Numbered from the stretch's first letter, positions 48,665-56,412 are shown. The stretch: 64,000 bases of DNA from Providencia alcalifaciens DSM 30120 (GCF_000173415.1 NZ_ABXW01000051.1:22915-86914); one strand, 5' to 3'. The notes: a model not told the origin generated them from the sequence alone. Numbers and translations: made by a program.

Positions 48665-48734
48665 GTACCATGAGTTCAATAATAAACAGGTTGAAAGGAA
48701 CTGTCAGTTCAACTAATATATGTACTGAAAGTTC
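48665..48734. promoter_or_regulatory. Right operator OR3-OR2-OR1
   Basis: Three 13-bp sites: GTACCATGAGTTC (48665-48677), GAACTGTCAGTTC (48698-48710) and GTACTGAAAGTTC (48722-48734), with the same pattern as the left operator. OR1-OR2 centre spacing is 24 bp and OR2-OR3 is 33 bp. OR1 lies next to cro and OR3 next to cI. Confidence 0.82.
48691..48719 (+). promoter_or_regulatory. PR promoter
   Basis: TTGAAA (48691-48696) and TAATAT (48714-48719) are 17 bases apart. OR2 fills the spacer and OR1 covers the start point, so bound repressor blocks transcription of cro. Confidence 0.82.
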
Positions 48735-48750
48735 AAATAAGGATATCAAC

Positions 48751-48978
48751 ATGCAAAACATTCAGGAGCCAATTAAAGATATTGGCGTTGCAGAAGTAGC
48801 AAAGGCATGCGGTGTAAGTGAACGAGCTGTTTATAAATGGATTGCTAATGGTTTTCTTCCAAAGACTGAATTTTTTGGAAAAACAAACTATGCAGAGATC
48901 ATTCAATCCATTTCAAACGGTAAGTACAAGGCAAGCGACTTGCTCACACTAAGCCAGCAAAAGCTACTTGCTGCATAG
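48751..48978 (+). CDS. cro: Cro-like regulator
   Basis: 75-residue DNA-binding protein, first gene of the rightward operon, divergent from cI. The helix-turn-helix is GVAEVAKACGVSERAVYKWI (11-30), followed by a short strand region and NYAEIIQ. Cro shuts off cI from OR3 during lytic growth. The ATG at 48751 has AAGGA at good distance; the longer frame from 48670 runs through the operators. nutR follows the gene. Confidence 0.85.
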   Translation: MQNIQEPIKDIGVAEVAKACGVSERAVYKWIANGFLPKTEFFGKTNYAEIIQSISNGKYKASDLLTLSQQKLLAA

Positions 48979-48984
48979 AAATTT

Positions 48985-49018
48985 CGCTCTTTAACATCTC
49001 TGCGCTGAAAAACGCGCA
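48985..49018 (+). promoter_or_regulatory. nutR antitermination site
   Basis: boxA CGCTCTTTAACA (48985-48996) is followed by boxB TGCGCTGAAAAACGCGCA (49001-49018), a hairpin with a GAAAA-containing loop. Same layout as nutL. It lies between cro and cII. Confidence 0.87.
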
Positions 49019-49086
49019 CTTCAAAACTTAACTCACAGGATCGTGAGCAACGGACTAACTGTATCAATAATATGGAATATTAAATT

Positions 49087-49413
49087 ATGGACTACGCAAC
49101 AACACGCAAAAACTTCAATCAATTCGTATCAAATCATCTAATCGCTACGGCATTACAAGCATTGAGATCTAAGTCTCAGTCAGTGGTAGCTAAAACATTA
49201 GGCGTTCATGACTCAACCATTCTACGCAGAACTGACAAATTTCCTGAGCTATGCGAAACGCTTGCAGCTTCTGGGATTAAAGATTTCGTGCTGGAAGGTG
49301 AGAGAAAAATATCTGAGGAAGAATATCGCTTTTTGTGGAAACAAATCGGAGAACTTTCTTTGATGAGAACAAAAGAAAACGCCCCAGCTGCTGGAACAGT
49401 TGAAGCGCATTAA
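49087..49413 (+). CDS. cII: CII-like transcriptional activator
   Basis: 108-residue regulator in the cII position. A helix-turn-helix (SQSVVAKTLGVHDSTILRRTDKF, 31-53 in part) matches CII proteins, which activate lysogeny promoters and bind direct repeats. The C-terminal tail (EERKENAPAAG type) is degradable in lambda. GGAA lies upstream of the ATG. Confidence 0.82.
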   Translation: MDYATTRKNFNQFVSNHLIATALQALRSKSQSVVAKTLGVHDSTILRRTDKFPELCETLAASGIKDFVLEGERKISEEEYRFLWKQIGELSLMRTKENAPAAGTVEAH

Positions 49414-49437
49414 CTGAATATCTATACAGGAGTTATT

Positions 49438-50232
49438 ATGAGTTCTTTATCACTGCATTACAAGTCAAAAAGTAAGAACGGTACGGAAACAACGGTTAAG
49501 AAAACCTATCTGGTACCTATTGATGAGCTATATGTGGAAGAAGGCTATAACGTTAGGGAAATCGATCAGGAGCATGTGATTGAGTTTCGTGATGCGTTTA
49601 TTGCAGGCGAATATATCCCGCCTCTGGCTGTTCAGGTCACTGAAAAGGGTATCAAAATTATCGACGGACATCATCGCTATTATGGCGCACTGAAGGCTAT
49701 CGAATCTGGTGCCGAAATCCCTCGGATTGAGTGCAAGGATTTTGTTGGTTCTGATGCTGACAGAATCGCATTCATGATCACCAGCTCACAAGGCAAGCCA
49801 TTAACTCCGCTCGAAAGGGCGGCAGCATACCAACGCCTAATTAACCAAGGTTGGGAGTCGTCAGAGGTTGCAAAGAAAGTTAAGCGCTCAGTTAAAGATG
49901 TTGATCACCACTTGCAGCTACTAGCCTGCGGTGACGAGCTTATTGATATGGTTCGCTCTGGCGAGGTCTCAGCAACTACAGCTGTGGCTTTATCAAAAGA
50001 ACATGGAAATCAGGCTTCAAGTGTAGCTACTGAGCAGATGAGCAAAGCTAAAGCCGCTGGCAAAAAGAAACTAACACGTAGTGATGCTTTACCACAATTT
50101 AGTGCCGTGAAGGCACGGCGTTTTATCCAAGCTGTATTAGATGCAAGTTTAGATCTTCATGGAGAAGCAGGGGTGATCATGGAAGAGTATCGGATATTCT
50201 TATCTGAAAATAATCAGGAGAGAACATTGTGA
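49438..50232 (+). CDS. ParB-like protein in the replication region
   Basis: 264 residues with a ParB/sulfiredoxin N-terminal domain: VPIDELYVEEGYNVREID, IPPLAVQV, IIDGHHRYYGALKAIE (the DGHHR motif) and a central helix-turn-helix (LTPLERAAAYQRLINQGW, SSEVAKKVKRSVKDVDHHL). ParB-family proteins bind CTP and DNA, some act as nucleases. In phages it may help replication or host takeover. Strong AGGAG before the ATG. It overlaps the O gene by four bases (GTGA). Confidence 0.8.
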   Translation: MSSLSLHYKSKSKNGTETTVKKTYLVPIDELYVEEGYNVREIDQEHVIEFRDAFIAGEYIPPLAVQVTEKGIKIIDGHHRYYGALKAIESGAEIPRIECKDFVGSDADRIAFMITSSQGKPLTPLERAAAYQRLINQGWESSEVAKKVKRSVKDVDHHLQLLACGDELIDMVRSGEVSATTAVALSKEHGNQASSVATEQMSKAKAAGKKKLTRSDALPQFSAVKARRFIQAVLDASLDLHGEAGVIMEEYRIFLSENNQERTL

Positions 50233-51170
50233 ATACAGCAGCAAACAATATTTATCAATTCTCCAGAGGTGATCCGGAGGAAAGATATATTAAGCCGGAG
50301 CAACCAAGAATGGCAGAGTTGGAAGATGGCTATACAAAGCTTGCCAATGAGTTACTTGAATCGCTGTCGTGCTGCAACCTTACGGCAAGGCAATTTAGAG
50401 TCATGTTAGCGTTAATTCGTAAAACCTATGGTTTTGGTAAGAAGAATGACCGAATAGCAGACTCTCAACTTGCGGAGGTATCTGGGCTATCGAGACAGAA
50501 CGTTAACAAGGCAAAGAAAGAATTGATTTCAATGAATTACATCATTCTTGAGGGTAATAAAATTGGGGTCAACAAAGAGGTTTCAGCGTGGAAGAATCAA
50601 TCTAGAGACAGTGTCTCTAACTTGAAGACTAAAAATGTCTCTAACTTAGAGACAAATGAAGTCTCTAGATTGGAGACACACAAAAGAAATACTTTAAAGA
50701 AAAAAGAAATAACTAATATATCGTCCGAGAATTCTAACGAATCCTCTGACCGACCATCTGAAAAAGTTTTAGCTGTTAAGCCTGATGCGGTTGTTAGCTC
50801 GCCCAAAGGAAACAAGTGGGGAAATGCTGATGACCTGAAAGCCGCTCAATGGATTTACTCACAAGTCTTGATAGTCAGCCCAACAACCAAAGAGCCAAAC
50901 TGGTCAACTTGGGCTAACGATATTCGACTGATGAGGCAGCTAGACGGACACACCCACCAAGACATTTGCAAAATGTTCAAATGGGCAAACAAAGATTTGT
51001 TCTGGTGTAGCAATGTTTTATCGCCAGCAAAACTTCGTGAGAAGTGGGCAACGCTGGTTATTCAAAGTCAGCAGCCAAGCCGCACCCAAAGAGCATCGGG
51101 AAGCCAGCAGTCAGCAAGACAATCGATAGACTACGAAAGCACTGAATGGATGGAGGGTATCGATGTATGA
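50229..51170 (+). CDS. O: Replication protein O (origin binding)
   Basis: 313-residue lambda O-type initiator. The N-terminal winged helix (ARQFRVMLALIRKTYGFGKKNDRIADSQLAEVSGLSR, in part, about 62-98) binds iterons; the C-terminal part contacts P. The gene contains its own origin: three 24-bp repeats at 50613-50677. They encode a matching eight-residue repeat VSNLKTKN/VSNLETNE/VSRLETHK. It starts with GTG overlapping the ParB-like gene. P follows with an ATGA overlap. Confidence 0.9.
   Translation: MNTAANNIYQFSRGDPEERYIKPEQPRMAELEDGYTKLANELLESLSCCNLTARQFRVMLALIRKTYGFGKKNDRIADSQLAEVSGLSRQNVNKAKKELISMNYIILEGNKIGVNKEVSAWKNQSRDSVSNLKTKNVSNLETNEVSRLETHKRNTLKKKEITNISSENSNESSDRPSEKVLAVKPDAVVSSPKGNKWGNADDLKAAQWIYSQVLIVSPTTKEPNWSTWANDIRLMRQLDGHTHQDICKMFKWANKDLFWCSNVLSPAKLREKWATLVIQSQQPSRTQRASGSQQSARQSIDYESTEWMEGIDV
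50613..50677 (+). repeat. Replication origin iterons inside O
   Basis: Three 17-bp copies (GTCTCTAACTTGAAGAC, GTCTCTAACTTAGAGAC and GTCTCTAGATTGGAGAC) begin at 50613, 50637 and 50661, exactly 24 bp apart. Each is an imperfect palindrome GTCTC-N7-GAGAC. An AT-rich stretch follows at about 50690-50730. This is the usual place and form of a lambdoid ori. Confidence 0.85.
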
Positions 51171-51841
51171 AATCACTAGTTACAGCAATCCAGCAGCGTG
51201 ATTCAACAGCACTGCAAGCAATGTCAGCACATGCGCCGCCACAACAGAAGCAAGCGGTAAAACAGCAAGTAGCCCAAGTATTTAACGAACTCTTCAGACA
51301 ACTCAAAGCAACCTTCCCAGCGGCAATAGCCAACTTCAAAGAACAAAGCGACCTTGACGAATTTAAACGCCAATGGACCATCGCATTTATTGAAAATGGT
51401 ATCAGGACGCTTGAGCAAATAAATATCGGGATGAAAATTGCAAGGCAGCAAACCAATCCGTTTTTACCTTCTCCCGGTCAGTTCGTTCAATGGTGCAAGC
51501 AGGGGGACTATACAGCGCTGGGTCTGCCTACGGATGGTGAGCTTTTTGATATGTTCAAAGAATATTGTTCAGTGAGAGGTTGGCGACGATTCAATTGGCA
51601 GTCTAACGCATGCTACTGGATGGTCACTAAAATTTACTCAGAGATGCGAAGCCGAAACTTATCGGATTCAGAAGTTAGAAAGCTTTGCTCATCAGAGCTT
51701 AACGCCATGGCTAAGCGAATTAAATCCGGTGAAAAAATACCTGATCCGATGTTACAGCTAGAAAGCGCAGTGATACCCACAAAACGCGACAAAGCGCTAT
51801 CAATCATCGCTGACCTGAAAAACAAACACGGGTTTAAGTAA
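51167..51841 (+). CDS. P: Replication protein P (helicase loader)
   Basis: 224-residue lambda P-type protein that delivers the host DnaB helicase to the O-bound origin. Features: Gln/Ala-rich helical N terminus (PPQQKQAVKQQVAQVFNELFRQLKATFPA, in part), QWTIAFIENGI and NPFLPSPGQFVQWC. The ATG at 51167 overlaps the O stop (ATGA); I chose it over the frame from 51146, which lies inside O. Confidence 0.87.
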   Translation: MKSLVTAIQQRDSTALQAMSAHAPPQQKQAVKQQVAQVFNELFRQLKATFPAAIANFKEQSDLDEFKRQWTIAFIENGIRTLEQINIGMKIARQQTNPFLPSPGQFVQWCKQGDYTALGLPTDGELFDMFKEYCSVRGWRRFNWQSNACYWMVTKIYSEMRSRNLSDSEVRKLCSSELNAMAKRIKSGEKIPDPMLQLESAVIPTKRDKALSIIADLKNKHGFK

Positions 51842-51866
51842 CACACCAAATCATAAGGACTTCTAG

Positions 51867-52076
51867 ATGAGCAATAATTTAAATCCATGCCCATTCTGTG
51901 GCAGTGAAAAAGTATCTGTTACCAATGACTATGATCCAGATGGATTCGGTAAGTTTTATTATGTCATATGTCGCGATTGCAGGGCTCAGTCAGGAGCCAA
52001 GTTCGTATCTAACGGTGGTGACTGCCCTGAGTTTTATTCATCGGTTAGAGGAGAATGGAATCGGAGGGCTGAGTGA
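51867..52076 (+). CDS. Lar-like restriction alleviation protein
   Basis: 69-residue zinc-ribbon protein: NPCPFCGSEKVSV at the start and ICRDCRAQSG further on provide two CxxC pairs. It resembles Lar of the Rac prophage, which reduces type I restriction of incoming unmodified DNA. The C terminus (RGEWNRRAE) fits the family. It starts the small nin-type gene group after P. Confidence 0.72.
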   Translation: MSNNLNPCPFCGSEKVSVTNDYDPDGFGKFYYVICRDCRAQSGAKFVSNGGDCPEFYSSVRGEWNRRAE

Positions 52077-52123
52077 TGAAAGGTTTAAATTTCAAGAATC
52101 AAACAGATCGCGGGGAGCATCTA

Positions 52124-52333
52124 ATGCAGGGAACTAATTGGGTTAAGTGTAGTGACCAATACCCAGATAACTGTGAGTTCATTTTATTTTGTGCAGGAGG
52201 TAAAACTCGCGCTGGCTGGATGCTGACTTTAGGCGGTGAGTTTTACGATATCAAGAGCGGCAAATGGTTTGATGAAACAGAGGTGAGTCATTGGTGCGAC
52301 CTGCCACTCCCACCAATGCCAGAGGGTGAATGA
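52124..52333 (+). CDS. DUF551 phage protein
   Basis: 69 residues with the DUF551 pattern: NWVKCSDQYPDNCEFILFC at the start and the VSHWCDLPLPPMP ending. Unknown function, very common in lambdoid phages. I took the ATG at 52124 with GGGGAG upstream; an ATG at 52076 that overlaps the lar stop and has GGAGGG is also possible and would add 16 residues. Confidence 0.72.
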   Translation: MQGTNWVKCSDQYPDNCEFILFCAGGKTRAGWMLTLGGEFYDIKSGKWFDETEVSHWCDLPLPPMPEGE

Positions 52334-52611
52334 TGAAGATAAAACGCAAAGTTCACAATAAGCTATTTCCAACTCGTAAGTTGTCATTCTATCAACACTC
52401 AAAAGTCGATGAGTGGAACTCACTAGAGTGCTACATGGATAAGTGGCTGCTGGTTATTTTGTTCATGCCGATTGTTGTCATTGGAACGTTATTAGGTGGC
52501 TTCCCTACAGCACTCAAAGAGGCGACCATTTATTTCAATAAACCATATTCAGTCGATAGTCTGACGCTTGCAGAAGTTGAAGCCATTAAATTGGAACAGG
52601 AGAGCTTATGA
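52330..52611 (+). CDS. Small membrane phage protein
   Basis: 93 residues with one membrane segment (WLLVILFMPIVVIGTLLGGF, about 40-59) and a charged N terminus. It overlaps the DUF551 gene and the next gene by four bases each, so it belongs to a tight operon. Function unknown. Confidence 0.6.
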   Translation: MMKIKRKVHNKLFPTRKLSFYQHSKVDEWNSLECYMDKWLLVILFMPIVVIGTLLGGFPTALKEATIYFNKPYSVDSLTLAEVEAIKLEQESL

Positions 52612-52793
52612 GCAAGGAAAAAATAAATGAGTTGGTAAAGTTTAAAGATGAAATCAAATCTATCTGTAAGATCAGGTACAAAGACGAGTGGAATGCTATG
52701 TACGCAATGCACGATTGGGATATTTACTTCCGCGAAGGGTATAGGGCTAATAACGCACATGAAGCTGTTGACGAAGCTAGAGCGTGCATGTAG
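52608..52793 (+). CDS. Hypothetical phage protein, 61 residues
   Basis: Reads MSKEKINELVKFKDEIKSIC and continues with a mainly helical, acidic sequence. GGAGAG lies upstream. It overlaps the previous gene as ATGAG. Unknown function. Confidence 0.55.
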   Translation: MSKEKINELVKFKDEIKSICKIRYKDEWNAMYAMHDWDIYFREGYRANNAHEAVDEARACM

Positions 52794-52810
52794 GAACAGG
52801 AGAGCTAACA

Positions 52811-53032
52811 GTGAGTGAGCCAGTAGAAGCAATGGTCTATTACGTTAACTTCAATACGAATCGCAGATTTTGGATATTAAAAATATCAGCACATGGCGAT
52901 GAAGATCACTTTAAGTTTCAAGCTAAGCCAACCAAAAAGCAAATCAGGAAATTTAAAAAACAATTCATTCGTGAAGCCAAAGAAGGATCTAAGTGCCTAG
53001 TTGAAATGATAAGGGCAATGCAAGGAGGTTAA
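52811..53032 (+). CDS. Hypothetical phage protein, 73 residues
   Basis: I chose the GTG at 52811 because CAGGAGAG lies seven bases before it; the open frame extends upstream into the previous gene. The product (VYYVNFNTNRRFWILKISAHG, HFKFQAKPTKKQIRKFKK) is basic and sheet-then-helix. Unknown function. Confidence 0.55.
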   Translation: MSEPVEAMVYYVNFNTNRRFWILKISAHGDEDHFKFQAKPTKKQIRKFKKQFIREAKEGSKCLVEMIRAMQGG

Positions 53033-53033
53033 C

Positions 53034-53480
53034 TTGGAAATAGAAATGGTCAAATGCGCCAATGGCATATTTGCACCAGCATTCGAACACGACCTACCAC
53101 GTTTAACAAAATTCAAAAATGGCGAGATGTACACCTTCAGCGCCAAGCTCACAAGAAACCCCGCATTTCATAGAAAGATGTTCGTATTCTTCAAATTCTG
53201 TTTCGACCACTGGTGCGCAAATAAAGCGGGACTCGACTGTATGGACGAGTATAGCCAATTTGAGCGCTTCAGGAAGGATTTGACGATACTTGCAGGATTT
53301 TATGAGCAAACAGTAAGGTTAAACGGTGATGTACGCACAGAGGCTAAGAGCCTGTCATTTGCAAACATGGAGGCAGACGAATTCGAACGCTGTTACAACG
53401 CCATGATTAACGCAGCAATAAAACACATTTTCAGAGGGTGTAATGAAATCACTGAGAATCGGTTACTTACGTTTTTTTGA
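53034..53480 (+). CDS. DUF1367 phage protein
   Basis: 148 residues of the DUF1367 family, seen in the nin regions of lambdoid phages: MVKCANGIFAPAFEHDLPRL, FHRKMFVFFKFCFDHW and FRKDLTILAGFYEQTVRLNG. It starts with TTG: AGGAGG lies five bases before that TTG, but 17 before the ATG at 53046. Function unknown; the position equals that of ninB-like genes. Confidence 0.7.
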   Translation: MEIEMVKCANGIFAPAFEHDLPRLTKFKNGEMYTFSAKLTRNPAFHRKMFVFFKFCFDHWCANKAGLDCMDEYSQFERFRKDLTILAGFYEQTVRLNGDVRTEAKSLSFANMEADEFERCYNAMINAAIKHIFRGCNEITENRLLTFF

Positions 53481-53546
53481 GGATAGATATGAAACATAAA
53501 TACCTAAACTTAACACTAGGAGCTAAGCTATTTTTTGAGGTGATAT

Positions 53547-54140
53547 ATGGCTAAACCAATACGACGGCGATGTGCTATATGTAAAAGCTGGTTCCACCCG
53601 AAATATGATAATGTCGAATGGTGTAGCCCAGAGCACGGCGCTGAGCTAGGAATAAAACGACAGCGAAAGAAGAATGAAAAGGCACAAGCCAAACTCAAAA
53701 AAGAACGACAGCAAAAAGAAAAAGAATCCCGCGATAAACTCAAAATCAGAAAGCTAGCAGTAAAACCCCTCAAATATTTCAAGCAGCAAGCACAGAACGC
53801 CTTTAATTCATACATCAGAGAAAGAGATAAAGATGATCCATGTATCTCTTGTGGTCGATTCCATGAAGGGCAATACCACGCTGGACACTATCGAACTACA
53901 GGCGCAAACCCTGAGCTTAGATTTAATGAGGATAACTGCCACAAGCAATGCGCATCTTGCAATAACCACCTTTCCGGAAATATCGAAAAATACACACCTA
54001 ATTTGATATTGAAAATAGGTAAGAATCGTTATGAATCATTAATGGGTTGCCATGAACTACCTAAGTGGAAGCGTGATGATTACGAACAAATACGTGATCT
54101 ATATAAAAGGAAGCTTAAGGAGCTGAAAGATGCAGGCTGA
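53547..54140 (+). CDS. ninG: NinG/Rap-like recombination protein
   Basis: 197-residue NinG (Rap) family protein, a junction-specific endonuclease that helps recombination. The N-terminal CAICKSWF...WCSPEHG zinc finger and basic coiled coil (KQRKKNEKAQAKLKKERQQ, about 33-51) precede the HNH-like CISCGRFHEGQYHAGHYRTTG and CHKQCASCNNHL. GAGGTG lies before the ATG. NinH overlaps its end. Confidence 0.87.
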   Translation: MAKPIRRRCAICKSWFHPKYDNVEWCSPEHGAELGIKRQRKKNEKAQAKLKKERQQKEKESRDKLKIRKLAVKPLKYFKQQAQNAFNSYIRERDKDDPCISCGRFHEGQYHAGHYRTTGANPELRFNEDNCHKQCASCNNHLSGNIEKYTPNLILKIGKNRYESLMGCHELPKWKRDDYEQIRDLYKRKLKELKDAG

Positions 54141-54330
54141 GATTACGACAATCCCTGAGCTACTTATTAAGCATTACGGAAATATGACCGCTGTTGCAAG
54201 AGAGCTTGGGGTTTATAGGGCAACAGTAAGGCGGTTCGCAAGGGATCTGAATGGTAGTGAGCATTTGGTATCGCGCGGGCAGTTATTCACAATGTGTAGA
54301 CAGCGTGGAACATCGGGTAATAAATTATGA
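54130..54330 (+). CDS. ninH: NinH-like regulator
   Basis: 66-residue protein with an Fis-like helix-turn-helix: TTIPELLIKHYGNMTAVAREL, VYRATVRRFARDLNG. Similar to NinH of lambda. It overlaps ninG by 11 bases and the next gene by four. AAGGAG lies before the ATG. Function not established. Confidence 0.75.
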   Translation: MQAEITTIPELLIKHYGNMTAVARELGVYRATVRRFARDLNGSEHLVSRGQLFTMCRQRGTSGNKL

Positions 54331-54926
54331 GAAGAGATGAGCCCTTCCATTTGTTAACTCAGTATGCCAAAAAAAGCGATATTCGTAGAGTATGGTTTGG
54401 GCATCGTAAAAACATCAGTGACTCTCAACGTGTTTGGGTTAGATATATGCTCATCCTATGGGGCAGGGTCTATGGAGGTGATGATTACACAGAAGGTGGT
54501 GAGTGCAGTGTTATTGGTCGGCTTATGGTTCACTCAGACTGGAATGAAAATGAAGGTAAGCGGATTATTCAGGTAGTTAATGACTTGCATAAAATGGGTT
54601 ACAAAGGTGATGAGCTTTTTAAAAAGTCACACGAAATTCTAAATCCAAAAAGTAGTTTAAGCGACCTCATCGCTCTCGCCAAAGAACAAGATGATGCCGC
54701 TTTTATTGAATCAGTCATTAATAAGACGTTTAAGTTAAGCAACCCAATTCGTCATGTGGCTATTAAACGATATTGTGATCGCAAATACCCGCAAAAAATG
54801 GCTCGCGAATTAAGATTTGGGAAAGAGGTTAGCATTCAGCAATGCACTCGGCGCATTGAATGGGCGCTTGAAATATTGGAGGAGGAGTTATATTACGCAA
54901 TAAAAAGAGCGGAACCGGAACATTAG
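54327..54926 (+). CDS. DUF1133-type protein, probable late antiterminator (Q position)
   Basis: 199 residues. The middle, VWVRYMLILWGRVYGGDD and VIGRLMVHSDWNENEG, resembles DUF1133 phage proteins; the C terminus is helical and basic. It is the last gene before the late leader and lysis genes, exactly where Q lies. It is probably the late gene activator, but it lacks similarity that I can recognise to lambda Q or phage 21 Q. Confidence 0.6.
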   Translation: MRRDEPFHLLTQYAKKSDIRRVWFGHRKNISDSQRVWVRYMLILWGRVYGGDDYTEGGECSVIGRLMVHSDWNENEGKRIIQVVNDLHKMGYKGDELFKKSHEILNPKSSLSDLIALAKEQDDAAFIESVINKTFKLSNPIRHVAIKRYCDRKYPQKMARELRFGKEVSIQQCTRRIEWALEILEEELYYAIKRAEPEH

Positions 54927-55140
54927 CAATCAAACGATGCAATGTTGACTGTTTTCGCAGAAGAAAGGCTGGATATCGCGAAATTTACATGTATAGTTTG
55001 TGATAAGCTCACGACAGTAAAACACAGAGCGGATAACAAGGTAAAAGAGGCGGCACTTGTTATCGATCCCGCCTAGTTGGTCACTTCGTCTATTTGGACT
55101 GGAACTCCAACCGCATCGGCTGAGAGGTCGAAGAAAATAG
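54927..55140 (+). other. Late leader region: possible pR' and pause/antitermination site
   Basis: About 215 bases between the Q-like gene and a strong terminator hold no gene. TGTATAGT near 54990-54997 could be an extended -10. This is the layout of the lambda pR'-tR' segment that makes a short leader RNA until Q acts. No tRNA was found here. Confidence 0.45.
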
Positions 55141-55166
55141 AGCCTCACTTCGGTGGGGCTTTTTTA
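55141..55166 (+). terminator. Late leader terminator (tR'-like)
   Basis: AGCCTCAC and GTGGGGCT form an eight-pair stem around a TTCG loop at 55141-55160, followed by six T residues. It lies after the Q-like gene, in the tR' position. Confidence 0.85.
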
Positions 55167-55173
55167 TTGGAGG

Positions 55174-55359
55174 TTATTTAAATTTAAGCATCCCCATGCT
55201 TGACAGGCAGATAAAGATAATTGCAACGATGAACATTATAAAAAGGCAAGCATCCCTCAGAAGGCTTTTTTTATCTTTAATTGAAATAACAAATATTAAG
55301 GGAATGAAGAAACCAAAGGCGCATAGTGCTGTTAGTATTTTAGCTAGTTCGTCGTACAT
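55174..55359 (-). CDS. Small two-segment membrane protein (accessory)
   Basis: 61 residues: MYDELAKILTALCAFGFFIP, VISIKDKKSLLRDACLFIMF and an end in SSMGMLKFK, two membrane segments. The ATG at 55359 has GGA nine bases upstream; 55371 is also possible. It is read against the late genes, so it may be a lysogen-expressed accessory gene. Unknown function, and the call is tentative. Confidence 0.4.
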   Translation of the reverse strand: MYDELAKILTALCAFGFFIPLIFVISIKDKKSLLRDACLFIMFIVAIIFICLSSMGMLKFK

Positions 55360-55502
55360 GATTAATTCCATTTAAGTTAAGTGCATATGTTTTATCACGC
55401 ATTACCTTAAATACCAACTCTCCGGAATTTCCGGATAGTTCATGTGGTAAATGTAAAGCATCCAAGATAAGGTGATATGAAATTTAACTTGGTAGCTATG
55501 GC

Positions 55503-55820
55503 ATGAGTAAGAAAAAAGCACTTAATGGGAATAGGTTGCTCCCAACAATTCTCTTTTATGTTGGGGTAATTGGGTATCTTAGCTTTGCTATTTTTAATTT
55601 TGGTTCATTAAGTGGCGGATTGTTTGGTGCTTCTTTTGCTCATGCATTTTATTATGCCAAATTATCATTTTGGTATGCCTTATATTCTTTTGTGTGTATT
55701 TCTTTTTGCTCTCCGGCATCAGAGAAAGAAAATAAAGAATCACCTGTAAGGTTACATACTGACATGGCAAAATTGCAGAGTGGATTAGCTATAATCCTAG
55801 CCATTGCAGCGTTTACATAA
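55503..55820 (+). CDS. Small membrane protein of the late leader region
   Basis: 105 residues with three hydrophobic segments: LLPTILFYVGVIGYLSFAIF, ASFAHAFYYAKLSFWYALYS and LQSGLAIILAIAAF. A terminator follows at once. It lies between the Q-like gene and the holins. It might be a lysis-related or a host-modifying accessory protein; no family was recognised. Confidence 0.55.
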   Translation: MSKKKALNGNRLLPTILFYVGVIGYLSFAIFNFGSLSGGLFGASFAHAFYYAKLSFWYALYSFVCISFCSPASEKENKESPVRLHTDMAKLQSGLAIILAIAAFT

Positions 55821-55838
55821 AATACTCCACATTTCTAG

Positions 55839-55863
55839 AGGTCGCTTGTAGCGACCTTTTTTG
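55839..55863 (+). terminator. Intrinsic terminator
   Basis: AGGTCGCT (55839-55846) and AGCGACCT (55850-55857) pair fully around TGT, followed by T residues. Confidence 0.85.
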
Positions 55864-55995
55864 TTTTTACCATATCGGGTACATCCTCGAAGTGGTCACT
55901 CATACGCCGCCACAGAATTCTAATCAACCAAACGAAAATTGACGCATAGAGATTGTGCGCGGCTATCTATTAACTAAAACACAGGTGTTATATAT

Positions 55996-56412
55996 ATGCC
56001 AAGTACCCTGACAGGAGTAGCCGTTAGTGCTGCGGGCGGTGGCGCTATGGGCGGTGTCCTATTGGGTGCTGATTATGGCGTGATACTTGGTGCGATCATT
56101 GGGGCATCTGCTTCTGTCATTGCATCTAAGGATAATAACCTTCAAAAGGTCATCCATTTCTTTTTGGCTTTAGGGTCTGGTGCGCTATTGGCTCATCCAT
56201 TCTCTGAGATGGTGCAAGAGTTCTGGCAGAAGGATATAAGCCCGAAAATAACGGCGATCATCGTTTCTGCTTTACTAATTCCTATTCTGGTTTTAGGTGC
56301 CAACAAAGATAACCTTAAAAAGTTATTTGGTCGTGTAGGCGCATCGATTGATAAGAACTTCAGTAGCATTACTCAAGCCATAAAGGATTGGCGCAACAAA
56401 GGAGGTAACTAA
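55996..56412 (+). CDS. Putative holin
   Basis: 138 residues with a glycine-rich hydrophobic N terminus (GVAVSAAGGGAMGGVLLGADYG), a second and a third hydrophobic segment (FFLALGSGALLAHPF; ITAIIVSALLIPILVLGA) and a basic C terminus (IKDWRNKGGN). This layout and the position just before the endolysin fit a class I holin, which forms the membrane hole for lysis. AGGTG lies upstream of the ATG. The next gene overlaps by one base. Confidence 0.68.
   Translation: MPSTLTGVAVSAAGGGAMGGVLLGADYGVILGAIIGASASVIASKDNNLQKVIHFFLALGSGALLAHPFSEMVQEFWQKDISPKITAIIVSALLIPILVLGANKDNLKKLFGRVGASIDKNFSSITQAIKDWRNKGGN

Noticed and set aside
53490..53555. 21-codon frame overlapping the start of ninG
   Set aside because: Too short and without clear signals; could be a leader peptide, but there is no evidence.
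54927..55140. Possible tRNA gene in the late leader
   Set aside because: A few T-loop-like bases occur, but no acceptor stem or anticodon arm could be built.
55421..55435. TCCGGA inverted repeat in the late leader region
   Set aside because: Perfect six-base arms but short, without a neighbouring promoter or gene start that would give it meaning.
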